From Nymphaea colorata (taxonomy: Eukaryota; Streptophyta; Magnoliopsida; Nymphaeales; Nymphaeaceae): a DNA stretch of 64,000 bases. Below are positions 36,476 through 49,240 of this stretch, one piece after another. A model generated the notes under the pieces. That model did no database searches. It worked only from the letters and a program-made list of their open reading frames with translations, and was not told the origin of the DNA. The DNA lies in the NCBI RefSeq assembly GCF_008831285.2, contig NC_045146.1, forward strand, positions 7,634,972 through 7,698,971, written 5' to 3'. The position numbers and the translations under genes are program-made. Within the stretch, counting starts at the first letter, position 1. Every line of letters begins with the position of its first letter.

Positions 36476-37292
36476 TTCCTGATTGAATAGTCATTGATTG
36501 TGTTGTAGTCATAAAGCTAACCCAATGGATTCAATTTTTTTTTTACGTAATCGTTATTATTATAACTTTGAGTTAACGTGGGGTAGTCTAGCATCGTGAT
36601 ATCTCAAATGTTTAATATTTACTGTACTTTGTTTTATAAGTTTGTGATCTCTAGTGGAGTTTGGTCTGATGTTATTTGCCTCGTTTTTTGGAATAGTGTA
36701 AGTCCAGTATCACAATTGTTAGTCTTATTTCATGTTTAGTTTATTTAACTAAATCATACTCATATATAGTTGACACTATCACTTACATTGCCGACCAGTG
36801 TTGTGTGGTGACGGTCTTATGTGATAATGTGTGTTTATCCTCGTAAATGCATTATGGTGACATGTTATAGCATAGTGTCACACACACTATCACCCTGAAG
36901 TAAGTTTTGTGCAATAATGTGTACAATCTGCTCGGTCACATACATTGATGCCATAGTGTGATATTATGTACAACATTGTTTGCATTATTGAAGACTACTA
37001 TATTGTTTTTCTCTTGGCTTGCCCCATGCACATAGTTGTCCCACTTATTTATGTTGTTTACAAGTACATTGTACAAGTGATATCATGAAATCTCTATTGG
37101 TTCAAAAGAGGTCACACTTGATAATATCTTGCATCTCAGGTGCCAGTGGGAGGTTCAGGAATTGATTGAGTTGTTAGGTAGATATATGTCCACCACTCTA
37201 ACCTCGATCCAAATTCTGTCCACTTATATATGAAGCTTTGGCTTTAGGATTTAGATTTATATCCAACATTATTTATTATTTTTTGTTGACTT
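36476..37292. other. AT-rich flank with CACACTATCAC words
   Basis: No gene. Between 36765 and 36965 the sequence repeats GACACTATCAC, TAGTGTCACACACACTATCAC and ATAGTGTGATA. These echo the array at 32480-33085 on the other side of the solo LTR. Confidence 0.5.
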
Positions 37293-38538
37293 GTTATTTT
37301 TAAAACAAGGTACCCAACAAAGAAAAACCATATGTTTTCACCTTTCTACAACTTGACTTCCATTCTCTTTATCTCAACCATAAGAGTGTGTGTGTGTGCG
37401 TGTGAGAGATTGAGAGATGAATAAAAATGGGTATTTTCTTTGGTAGATAAACACATTTATTTGTTTTAATAGCATAAGAAAGGTATAAGGACTCAACAAA
37501 ATTTAACCCCTCAAGCCTTCAACATTTTAAGAATGAGAGATAGGGATTAATGGTCTCGAGGGAGTTGGTGCAATGGTTGGGGGGGAGGAGCTGGTAAGCA
37601 TCCAGTCTTCATTTTGAATCTCTAGAGCGTCAACACTTTGTACTGCAAAAGGAAGGCCTGTTGATGTGTAAGTTGAAGTGCAGTGGGGATGGCACCCCGA
37701 GACATCAAAAACAGACCCTCTACCTTTAAGGGCAAGGGTTTGGGTGTGGGTTTTGGTCTTCAACTGAGCGGTGGGTCCCCCCCCCCACCACCACTCAAAG
37801 GGATAGGGATTGACGGTTGTGGTGGTAGCTTTTTCTTTCTTCTTGTTTTACAGTCACCACCTAACCCTTTTTTTTTTTTGTTTATGTTTTCTTGGTGTCC
37901 ATAGCTGTGTTGGCTATAAGAGCATTCGGCTTCCTTCCCAATAATTGGTCAGGTTAAGGAAATTTTATACCTTATTTTATGTGAATTTAACATTTTAAAA
38001 CACATAGTAACATGAAATATATGGTCAATAAATTATAAAAGGCAAAGGGCTGAACCCAAAGTTACGAAAAAAAAAACTTGTTCAAATGATCAGATTTATA
38101 GTTTCTTTTCCTTAAACTAACCAATTATTAGAAAGAAAGTCGAATGCTCTTATATCAAACACAACCACACCAAGAAAGTGGAAAAAAAGAAGAAAAGGCG
38201 AGAGGTGGTGGTTGCTGAACAAAAGGAAAGAACAAGCGACTACCACTACCACCACCACCACCGTCTCTATCTCTCTCTCTCTCTATCTCCCCCAATATCC
38301 AATGGTTTGAAGAATTAAATTTCCTAAAGTATGCCTTAAACGTTTCTTTTTCTCAAAAGAAATAAATGTATTTACCTTCCAAAGAAGGCATTGATATTTA
38401 GGAATCCTCTCTCTCTCGCTCGCCCTCTTACTTTGTCTTTGTCTCACGGTTGAACTGAAGAGAACAAAAGGTAAGTTGTAGAAAGGTGAAATCCTGTGGT
38501 TTTTCTTTGTTGGGTACCTTGTCTTAAAAATAATAAAT
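37293..38538. mobile_element. Foldback (long inverted repeat) element
   Basis: The left arm (37293 to about 37960) and right arm (about 38090 to 38538) are imperfect reverse complements over most of their length. AAGGTACCCAACAAAGAAAA at 37307-37326 pairs with 38500-38519. ACACATTTATTTGTTTT near 37451 pairs with 38355-38375. The block AAGAGCATTCGGCTTCCTT near 37918 pairs with the complement around 38140. The left arm holds an extra block of about 280 bp (about 37515-37795) absent from the right. The loop is about 120 bp. No transposase frame is present. Clear target duplications were not identified. Confidence 0.75.
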
Positions 38539-39464
38539 CATAGCCCTATGACCACAAGTTTCATGAGGAGTGCATTGTCGATTGACTCAAAAAAGCCCAC
38601 TCTAGATGTTTGAACTGCCCACTGACTGATGTTCACTTCATCATTATATATACATATTACAAATGTATGTTAGGCTTACCTACCAATTCATATATGAAGA
38701 ATTTGACATATGTGTATAACAGTTGAAGCTTGCGATGATATTAAAAGTGTTATGACTATGGCAAAAGAAAATGTGAGTTCGCTTTGTTTAGATGTTCTTG
38801 TAAATTCTTTTATTTCATGAAATTTTTTTCCTGATAATTGGGATCCTTTGGCCTGACGTTTGGCTTGTATGAGGTGTCTCTTGATTGAATTGTATACTGT
38901 CATTCATTTTTAATAAAATCGGATAGAAACCCTCTCCCCCAATAGGTTTGCATTGGAAAACAGGGATTGTAGGTCATTCTACTATTGGGAAAAGTGATGG
39001 CCAACAAATCAACATAGTTTTGCTGGCATCACAGTTTCCACTCACATTTCTCTATGGTTTAATTGAAAAAAAAAATCTATCCTTGACACCCTTGGATGCA
39101 GTTGAAAAAACATAGAAAAACAAAAGTGGGAGATTTGATGTGGTTTTCCACCACAGAAGGCCACCATCGACTTCTGGTATACCAAATCTCTAGATATTTT
39201 TCCTCACATTTTTTGCATCTCCAAGTCAACAAGTCACCTTCCTGATAAGAATTCCATTTTTATTTTGTAGCATCTTTATCTCTATAGATATTATTTCCTC
39301 ATGGGTTGTAATATTACCTTTAATGATAATAACTTTCATTTTGTCAAGAAGATTCTATTTGAAAGGATTAGGTACTTTGAATAACATTTTCTATTTATGA
39401 CCATGCTTGTTGATAAAAGTACCATTATTATTTTTTGGCATCATTACTTTAATAGGTACGATCA
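38539..39464. other. No gene seen
   Basis: AT-rich sequence with no recognised coding region, repeat family or RNA gene. It leads into a CT tract followed by (TA)n at 39465. Confidence 0.5.
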
Positions 39465-39467
39465 GTG

Positions 39468-39547
<80 letters not shown>
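39465..39547. repeat. (CT)n-(TA)n microsatellite
   Basis: About 14 CT units are followed by about 27 TA units. Short ORFs called across it encode only dipeptide repeats and are not genes. Confidence 0.95.
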
Positions 39548-39550
<3 letters not shown>

Positions 39551-40389
39551 CCGTGTGCTAGATAGTTATCGGATTGTTGAATTTTTAAAATCCAACACTA
39601 AAAAGACTATAAATAGTCACCAAAGTTATTATAGACATCACGACACAAAAATCATGGCTAATTAGTGGCTAATTTCTAGCAAAAATTTCTCTTAATTTTA
39701 ATACTTTGGCAACATCACACACGTACCTGCATTGAATCCCTCATATATATGAATGATTACTGGCTTAGTGTGATAGTATAATATACTTCCTAATACCACA
39801 ACAACAATGGTACTATTGGATACGGCTCTAACCATTCCCAATAGGACCTTCAATCATTGGCAATGATATTACGGGCAACGAATCCAATTTATATAGATCT
39901 GAATCAAATTCTCCAAAGGACCACATGTCCAATCTTAATTAGGGTTTTGTTAAAATGACTGGGCTATAGGTTTAAGCTATCTGGGGCTTAGATTCATCCT
40001 TACTCTGGTTTAAGTTCATGTATACAATTGTAGACTCACTATCAAAGTCTTGGTTGAGATATTGAGAGGAGACTATGGTTTTAGGTGGGTTTAGCAGTAG
40101 AGGTTATATCTCAATAATGAATGGATCTAGGTTTTTAGAAATACAAGTTTGAAATAGGTTAATTTAAAATATGTATTCGAAAACTATGTTTTTCGAAAAG
40201 TTTACTTTCATCTAATCAACCTAGGCCAAGTATATACAAGGAATGTTACCTCATGTATATATTTGATGATCCTAACTTGATTAATATGAAACCTGAATCT
40301 ATGTGCATTCTGAAGTAAATGAATGCCTTGTGAAAATGAACTATGTAAATGAACATAAACTAAGCACATTGATAAGAGGAAAGCAAAAC

Positions 40390-40440
<51 letters not shown>

Positions 40441-41795
40441 ACACCATAATTTGAAAGAACATAGAATTCAGATTGGAGTTAGGGTTTCACTTGATAAATC
40501 AAGCTCAATCAAAATGGTCTTTTTCTGCAAGCTCATTCAAAACCCTAAATTCATTTACTAAAGTCCAAATGCAATGTTTTGAAATATAATGCATAGTTTA
40601 TGATGCATGAATACAATTAATCAAATAAATATATTCTAAAATACTAAAATGATGATTCATAAGATTAGCCAAGTTAATTTATGGTTTTACCACAAAGAAA
40701 AATCAGATGGAAAATCATCTAACTAGATGAAATAAGAATTTGGATGCCTTAGCACAACAGCAATTTATTCTCAGCAACTGATTTCATTGGTTTTAAAAAG
40801 TAGGCAAATAATCTCTAAACTTGACAAAATTTTGGGTGAAGAATTTCTATATATCCAATAATCAATTCCAAGCAGTAAATCCAAAAAAACTATTCTATAT
40901 AAAAACACATTAAGCAAGAGAATTGGTGTAGAAAATAGATGTTCTACCAAAAAAGAACAAAACAATTTTACTACTATGACTTTTGCACGACTCAAAACAT
41001 ATTAAAACAAGTTGAATTGACATGAATGTTGGACTTTACATTTTCACATAATAGAGAACCAGTGGAAATTTTCAGATCCAAGAGTAAGGATTAAGAAAAT
41101 ATAGGAAGATGGATCCATAAAGACACTCTCATATCCAAATTAGATCCAAAACCATGGTTCAGATCCAAATCAAGAATTTCAACTCAAAATCCGAAGTCGG
41201 GATCAAAATAAAATTTCCAACCCTATTTAGCACCACATGCATACATGTGAACCCTCCTTTTTTGTTTTCATCTCAACCTTGCGCAAAAATCCTTAATATA
41301 TGATTTTAGCCTAAAACACCCATCTAACCCTTGTTCTGAGCCTTGCGCGTCAATGGAATGCTTTCACTACCAAATGAGCCTGGAACCACCAAAAACGAGC
41401 TTGAAGCTACCCAAAACGAAGCCGGATGACCATCCTTGTTGATAAAAATATAGGCATACACCCCCACCATGTTCTAGATAGTTACCGGATTGTTGAATTT
41501 TAAAAGTCCATCACTAAAAAGACTATAAATAGTCGCGAAAGTTATTATAGACATCACTGCACAAAAATCATGACTAATATAAATTCAGTAGCTACTTTCT
41601 AGCAAAAAATTCTCTTATGTTTAACCCTTTGGTAACATCTAGCATATAGCAGCATTGAATCCCTTATATATGTATAAAGATTATTACTGGCTTAGTATGA
41701 TAGTATAAAGTACTTCTACCACAACAACAAAGGTACTATTGAATATGGCTCTAACCATTGCCAACAAGACCTTCAATCATTGCCAATTATATACA
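39548..41795. repeat. Direct repeat pair of about 320 bp
   Basis: About 39548-39865 and 41470-41795 are diverged direct copies. They share GCTAGATAGTTA/TCTAGATAGTTA, CTAAAAAGACTATAAATAGTC, the CATCAC...CACAAAAATCATG stretch and GACCTTCAATCATTG. Both contain ATTGCCAA/ATTGGCAATG words of the kind found near DNA transposon ends, but I could not place termini. Confidence 0.7.
40395..40438. repeat. (TA)n microsatellite
   Basis: About 22 TA units inside the left copy of the 1.2-kb direct repeat. Confidence 0.95.
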
Positions 41796-41994
41796 AGCAT
41801 TGATCTTCACCCTAGCTGATAGCCACCCATTGCCATTTGCAATGTTGCATTGAGGTGCTGCAAGGGTGATAATCGTTGCCAACATTCTTATTGGCAATGA
41901 CACTTCTTCTACTTGTGATGGCAGTAGGCATAGCCAATAGTCACATTGGGAACAACCACTACCATTGCTAATGGCATTACTCAATCTAATCTTG

Positions 41995-41997
<3 letters not shown>

Positions 41998-42066
<69 letters not shown>
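41998..42066. repeat. (TA)n microsatellite
   Basis: About 34 perfect TA units, the longest simple repeat in the window. Confidence 0.95.
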
Positions 42067-42069
<3 letters not shown>

Positions 42070-44442
42070 CAAATAGAAAATCACACCGGAAACCAAAAGC
42101 TCTACAAAGAATGTCACCAGTACATTTACAAACATAGATCTACAATGACCTCATGAACCAATTTAAGTTTCAGGTACACTTCAAACCCTGACAACAAAAC
42201 ATAGATACAATTGAAAATATTTAAAAAACAATCACACTTACCACTTGTTCACAAGCTACTGGATTTTTTTTGTGAATCACGTTATACATCATAGCTTTAT
42301 TTGGTTCTTGATGTTTATTATGTTTCTCAATCTTTAAATAAAAGGAAAATAATATTTTCAGCCATGCAATGTATAGGATGAATGTAACATTAAATTAGAA
42401 AATGTATTGATATAAATGTTTTCACCTATTCTTCAATGTATCAAACTAAACTTTTCGATCCACCTGTATGAAAAAGTATTACTTACTATGGTTGAATATG
42501 TTTGTTTCGCTTTAATGATTAATATTGTCAGTAAATGTTACTTCAATGTGAAAAAATAAAGTGCAAAATTACCAAAATTAATTTCAAACATAAAATAAAT
42601 TAATAGTTAACCTCACCTTCTTGGTTTCCTAGTATGCCATAAGCTTCGCTAATTGTTCTTCCACGATAGACATGGGGACATGAACTATAAATTATTGAAT
42701 CAAGTGACATAGTTCATGATCCGCATTAGCATAGATCCATGCAGGGGTCATTTTCTGAATCTGCCGTGAGTGCATACAAAACTAGATCCAATACATAATT
42801 GAGATCTAGCCTCTAAGTCTGGGACATGGATCTAAGGAACTCTTGATTTCAAGTTCAAATACAAATTGACTTAGGAGGATCTACATATGCATTGATAGAT
42901 CTAGTATATGGTTTGGACTTACAATCATTTTAGAGGGTGTTTAAGTTTGAATCCTAACCGAGAGTTGATCCAATGCATAAATGATCTTTGATCCAAAAGT
43001 TCATAATCTTAATTCTCAAATGCAATTTAATGATCCAATTTAGGGGTTTAGGAATTTAGGATTTTCGATAAAGGTATTGAAATCTCAATCTGAATTACAT
43101 GAGATCTAAATCCAAAGATGTTGATGTAATATCCAAGTAGAGAATCCAATTTTCATAAGATGTGAGTTGAATATTCTGGTTTCTTTGATCCTTCATATCC
43201 AAATCACATTGTCAAATTCAAATCGAACCTTTTATTTGGTCTCGAATCCAATTTATATAGATCTGGTTCAAATTATCCAAGGTGCACATGTCCAATCCTA
43301 ATTAGGGTTTTGTTGAAATGACTATGGTTTAGGTTTAAGCTGACTGGGGCTTAGATTCATCCTAACTAGGGTTTGAGTTCATGTATACAATTGTAGACTT
43401 AAAATCAAAGTCTTGGTTGAGATACTGAGAGGAGACTATTGTTTTAGGTGGGTTTAACGGAAGATATCATATCTCAAACATGAATGGATCTAGGTTTTTG
43501 AAATACAAGTTTGAAATAGGTTAATTTAAAAATACGTATTCAAGGATTATGTTTTTGAAAACCGTATTTCATATAATCAATGTAGGTCAAGTATATACAT
43601 GGAATGTTACCGCATGTATATAGTTGATGGTCCTATTATAATTAATATGAAACCTTAATCTATGTGAATTTTGCATTACGAAAATGAACTATGTACAATG
43701 CACACAACTAAGCACATTCATAAGAGGAAAGCAAAGCAGATATATATATGCATGAACAACATGATACTTTGAAATGGCATGGAATTCAAATTGGAATTAA
43801 GGTTTTTACTTGATAAATCAAACTCAATCAAAATGGCCTTTTGCTAAAAGCTCATTCAAAACACTAAATTCATTTACTAAAGTCCAAATGCAATGTTTTG
43901 AAATATAAAAATATTTTATGATGCATGAATACAATTAATCAATTAAAAATATTATAAAATACTAAAATGATGATTCATAAGATTAGCCAAGTTAATTTAG
44001 GATTTCACCACAAATAAAATTATTGATTAAAAATCCAAAAATTAGATGGAAAATCCCTAACTAGATGAAAAAAGAATTTTAGATGTCTTACTGCAACTAC
44101 AATTTATTCTCAACAACTGATTTCATTGGTTCTAAAAAGTAGGCAAATAATATCTAATCTTCACAAAATTTTGGGTGAAGAATCTTCATATATCCAATAA
44201 TCAATTCCAAGCAATAAATCCAAAAAAATATTTTATTTATAAAAACACATCAAGCAAGAGAATTGGTGTAGAAAATAGATTTTTACAAAAAAAGAACAAA
44301 AACAATTTTACTACAATGACTTTTGCATGACTCAAAACATATCAAAACTTGGATTGACATGAAAGTTGGACTATGGATTTTCTACATAATAAAGAAACGG
44401 TGGAAATTTTCAGATCCTGAAAAGAGTAAGAATTAAGAAAAT

Positions 44443-47400
44443 AAAATGGGATTGGTGATGCAATGATCAACAATGGAAGCTATTAATTGCAATATGTGTA
44501 GCTATTTCCGATTTCATCAATAAACAATCAAGGTCAACAGGAACAGATGCATTGTTTGATAAGAATTGATACAATCCTTATTAAGGTCCTCAAAATGAAA
44601 TTTATAGGGTCCATAGAGACCATGAACCTCATTTCGTTTTCAAGAATTCATGGAGTAATGAATTGGTATCAGAGAATAAATACTTATGACTATACAAGAT
44701 GTAGCTGTCCGCTCTCTAGTTGCCCTCTCTAATATGAAGCTTCCAATCATAGTTAAAATTTTTGAAAAATCTCTTATGAAGAAAAAGATATAAACATCAA
44801 AACCTAGACTACTCAATAGTTTTTTTGTAAAAAAACAATAAGTAGAAAATAGTTTTAATCACCAAATTTGTCAATATAGAAGGCATATCGTATCTGCATC
44901 AGTTAATGTGAAATTTGGTATGTAAAATCTCTACATAACAGAGGATTCACAGCAACTTGAAACACAAGAAATGACCCACAGACAAAAGATCTATGTATCA
45001 AACAGGTTGATGTAGTAAATCAAAAAACAAAAATTCTGCAGAAAAGATTGTCATTGTGATAGTTCTTGCCCGAATTTCAAATAGATAAATAGTAGGGTTA
45101 GAGAGCTCAGTTTGATACGAAATTTTGTCTGTAAGTTCTCTACATATGAGAGAACCTATAGAAACTTATAGACTTGGAAAAGACATTCAAGCATTAAAAT
45201 GAGAGAATGACAAATTTCCTAAAAGTTTGTTTTTTATAATGAACTGTACAAACATCCGACTTACAACATTTAACAGAAAAAGTATAGAACTTGAAAACAC
45301 TAAAAAAGAACAATCACAAAGAAAATAATATGTATGCAAAGTCAATCAGAAATTATGGTTTTGTAGAGTTTTGCAAAAAGTTGTAGAAAACAGGTTCGAG
45401 TAATACATTATATTGGAGTGAGAGAACCAAGTTAATTAATTTAGAATAATTACAGTACTTCGTTTTGTTAGACAAAAAAATCAGTTTTGGAAATCAATCT
45501 GATAGATGGTCAAATCATAACATAACTTTACAAGTTATAAACAAAACTAGACGTATATGAAACTAGATTTTTTTACGGAACATGAAAATGATCTTTAGAT
45601 TAAGGGATATAGCTATTTGAATTTAGGTGAAATCTGTCTTGCGACAGCATGTCCGATTTTTATTCAACTTAAATTTTAACATTTATTAAACTAAGTTTTA
45701 CTAAAATTCCCAAATATAATGAAATTAATCACATAAAGCAATTATTCAAACACATTGGAATTCAAAATAAAGCAAATAAACAGAAATTAATATCTAAATA
45801 CACAGACCAAATCAAGCAAATAAGCATAACTAAATAAATATGCATGAAAACAATAAACTACATTGCATGTGCATGTGTGTTGTGATATGTGTAAAAGAAA
45901 CATGAAAGAAACTAATGAAGGGATGTGGAAGAGAAGGGTACATGAAATCCATAGAGGGAAGAGAGAGAGGGGCATGGAAATCAAAGAAGAGAGTGAAAGT
46001 CTTGCCTCGCTTTCTCTTCTTCTCTTTTGTTATTCTTTTCCTCTTCTTCTCCTTTTCTTGATTGCTGGTTCCCATCCCAACTTCTTGGTGTGCCCTTGAA
46101 ACTTGCCAGAAGGAGAATCTTGGAAAGCATCCACAAGAAAGGGAAACCTTGAAAACCATGTGCAACAGAGGGGAACCTATAGTATAAGTAAGAAATAACG
46201 AAAAACAAGAGAAAGAGGAGAGAACTTATTTTAGAAATCATGCACAAGAAAGAAGAATGAAGAGTTCGATTTCCCCACCACTATTTATAATGTTTTGGCT
46301 ATATTTTTAGTGAAATCTAGCCACTCAAAAACTCAAAAATTAAAAAACATGGATTGTTGAGGTGTTAGCAGTTCAACTATTGAGATCTGTCTGAAAATCT
46401 GATGAAGGGCCCCACATTTATCTAATGATGCTACTTTTAAATTCGGTTTTCAAAATTTAAGATTTCCCAAATAAGGGGGCAGCACTCTTATAGGGCTCCC
46501 TTTTAAGAAAGTTAAAGACTCTGGCCAGCCCAGAGATGGACGGCTAGGATCAATTCTACTCAATATGGATCAGACCAAGGCATTGAATGGGAGATCTGAT
46601 GTTTGATCTGGATTTTGATATGAATTTTTAATATAGATTTGTATTTTGGGTTTAGGTCCAAGGTTCAGATCATGCTCTAGATTGAGAAAAGTAGTTCTCT
46701 ATTCATATATTAGATCTAGATCTGAAACAATGCATATTACAACTCCAGATTACAAATTTGGAGTTGAAAATTGGGATCTAAGATCTAGGCGTAGGACTTG
46801 GGCTCAGCCTAGGCTTAGTGTGCTCAAACTAAGTACTAGAAGGCTGGCATAGGTTTGTTTTATGTTGGACTGGGTTGTACATAGGTCTAGACCATGCTCA
46901 AGGTCAACTTGATTCAATTTTAAGTCAAATTGAGTTGACTGAGTTTAGTTTTTATTTGAGTTGGATTAAATATGAGTTCAAACGCTGCATGAGCCATATT
47001 GGGCTCAAATCTGGCTTATAAAACATGCAATTTAGGTTCATATGGATCCCAACTTAGGAAAATATGAAAATGATGCACATTTTCTAAATGATAGTTTTCA
47101 CCCTACCACAGAAACAATGTTCTAAGAGTCTGGGTGGGTATCAAACTATGCAAAATAATAGACAACGCCAAAATACATGCTCTCATAAAGTTTCATGAAA
47201 AAATGACTTGATTTTCTCTTAGAAAGTCACATTTTTTTTTAAATTTAACCAAGTTGAAAAATGGAATATTAGAGGGTAACATGAAAAATAGGGGTCAAAA
47301 CATGAAAAATAGGGATTTTGACCTTGTTCATGACAAATGGATGCACCGATAGTATTTCTTAGTGATGCAGAATCCATCAATGCACTCATATTGAAAATCA

Positions 47401-48100
47401 GAATCTCACATTGATTAGAATTTAGCTCTAATACCACAAGCAAAAAAGTTTGGATTCAAACAAAGATAGAGCTGTTTAGTGTAATGATGAATTGTGTGAT
47501 CTAGATGTGACATCTTCAAACTAAAGATGATAATACTCTATTGAATTGTGTTTGATGACATTGATGCAAAGAAATCACCAATTTGGCTCCTGGATTGTGA
47601 GAATTTTAGCTTAAAGGTTTGACTTGACACTGAGTGCTCCAAACATGTGGGAGAAATGAGTAGAAATGGAAATGAGCTAGATTTAGGACGAATTAACTCA
47701 AATTGATCTGAAAATATGTAGTTCTAACACTAAAGAACATGTTAGCTCATAATAGGGTGATTAGCCACATCCACCCAGGTCCCATTGGAAGTGGCCTGAA
47801 GTTGCAACTGTAAGAATTCAATATGATAGGGAGCATGGGACATCAATAGATTGACGGTTTGAATAGGTGTTGAGACAAAAACATGAAGGTTCTTTCATAA
47901 GAGAACAATTGTTTTGGAAACAGGAACCTATAATTAAAAAGGTTAGTTGAAGGATGTAGTAGTATTAGGTGTTTCAGGAGCATGTAAGAAACCATCAAAG
48001 CAAATGAAATTTAAAGGAAGTGGAGACAAATGACATCAAGGTAGATGAACCTAAATCAATCCATGATCTGTGTAGAGAATTTTGTACAATTTTTTTCAAT
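44443..48100. other. AT-rich, LTR-like repeat sequence without a recognised gene
   Basis: No coding region could be supported. A promoter-like TTATAAATAGTGG lies on the minus strand near 46285, followed on that strand by CT-rich sequence, as in LTR retrotransposon promoters. From about 47570 to 47780 the sequence is related, in the same orientation, to 60460-60640 (shared words GAGAAATTAGTA/GAGAAATGAGTA, GAGCTAG, ATGAATTAA/ACGAATTAA, TAGTTCT). GATCTAGATCT and GATCCAA words recur at 46600-46860. Confidence 0.45.
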
Positions 48101-48119
48101 GTTGGCAACTCAGCAAAGG

Positions 48120-49240
48120 TATGTTAAACGGTTTGGCAGAAGGTCCTTTGGTCTCAAAGACTGAAAATGAGATGCTACTAAGGCTACTTGGTGAGAAGGA
48201 AGTCAGGAAGGTTGTGTTCAATATGCCGAATGGGATGGCTCTAGGCTATATGGGTTAGAAGTGGAAGTTTTAGGAGTTTGTTGCATATTGTGTGTAAAGA
48301 TGTTGTAGCAGTAGTTTGTGATTTTTGCAACTAGGTGAAGAGAATCCATATTATTCTACTAGTAAAGCTCATGAAGGCTGTTAACATGATAAATTTTAAA
48401 TTGATAGGCTTGTGTAATTGCATTTATGATTACTGAGGTCATGGTTGGAAGGATGAGCAACATCCTTGATGCAATCATAGAAGAAGCAGGAGCCCTTTCC
48501 CTAAGATGAAAGATTCATGATAATATATTGACGGTGCATGAGATAGTAAGCAGTATACATAGCGGGAAACCATTTATGTTGAGATTAAATATCTGGAATG
48601 CATATGACTGTAGATTGGGCTTTCTGGAGCCAATCTCTTACTCAATTGGGTTTCTGTAAATCCAAAGTTGCAACGAACGTATCCTTGCAGTGGCTTTCAG
48701 CGTGGTGATTAATGGAAGTGAAACTTGATGATTGATGGAAGTGAAGCACAACCCTTTCAGAGTTAAAGGGGCATTAGACTAGACCGAGAGATCCCCGGTC
48801 ATCGTTTTTGTTTATCATCGCTTGTTGAGATGCTACCTAGAAGGGTTGGTGGTTGGGGAGGACTGAGGAGTACGAAGATAACCATACCTATATCTATAGA
48901 ACTAAGTTCATGCTCTCCAGGCCAATTTTTGCAGACGTTTATATGCTAGTTTGTAAGGCTGATAGAGGTTCAGTGCAGTTATAAACGAAGTGCTTGCCCA
49001 CCTCAAGACAACGGCTGGCCTGAGGGTAAATTCCCAAGAATCCTTCTTGGTTCTTTTATTAGTGAGAGCACGCTTAGAAGATTCTCTCATCGTGAGCTTC
49101 CAAAGACCTGAGTCCCCCACTGTTCAATGGCGTGCTGATGATTGGAGATGTGTGAAGAACTAATTAGTCAGATCATGAAATGTCTTGCTAATAGTAAGGG
49201 ACATTTATTGTCTTTCATGGGTGAAGTTCTTATTAAGGAT
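48120..49240 (+). pseudogene. L1-type LINE reverse transcriptase remnant
   Basis: Plus-strand frames broken by many stops spell the non-LTR reverse transcriptase series. EVRKVVFNMPNGMALGY is near 48200 (family: EVKKALFxMxxxKAPGPDG). A remnant of the FRPISLCNVIYKIITK box is at 48390-48440. VGRMSNILDAIIEEAGAL is at 48440-48500, then KIHDNILTVHEIVSSIHSGK and an LxLxNAYD-like box. ISYSIGFL...VINGSE follows, then VLAHLKTTAGLRVNSQES near 48980, and LLSFMGEVLIKDVV near 49210. The catalytic FADD box is not intact. No endonuclease domain or poly(A) tail was identified. Confidence 0.75.

Larger units (their letters stand above)
39880..44442. repeat. Direct repeat pair of about 1.2 kb
   Basis: 39880-41100 and 43244-44442 are direct copies with clear co-linearity: both start GAATCCAATTTATATAGATC, run through TTAATTAGGGTTTTGTT..., and end ATTAAGAAAAT. 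The copy at 39880 carries a long (TA)n at 40395-40438. The copy at 43244 has only a few TA units at the equivalent place (about 43740). No coding sequence is recognised. Intervening DNA from 41796 to 43243 is also AT-rich and holds a third (TA)n tract. Confidence 0.82.

Noticed and set aside
39465-42156. Several ORFs encoding Ile-Tyr repeats
   Set aside because: They are translations of (TA)n microsatellites.
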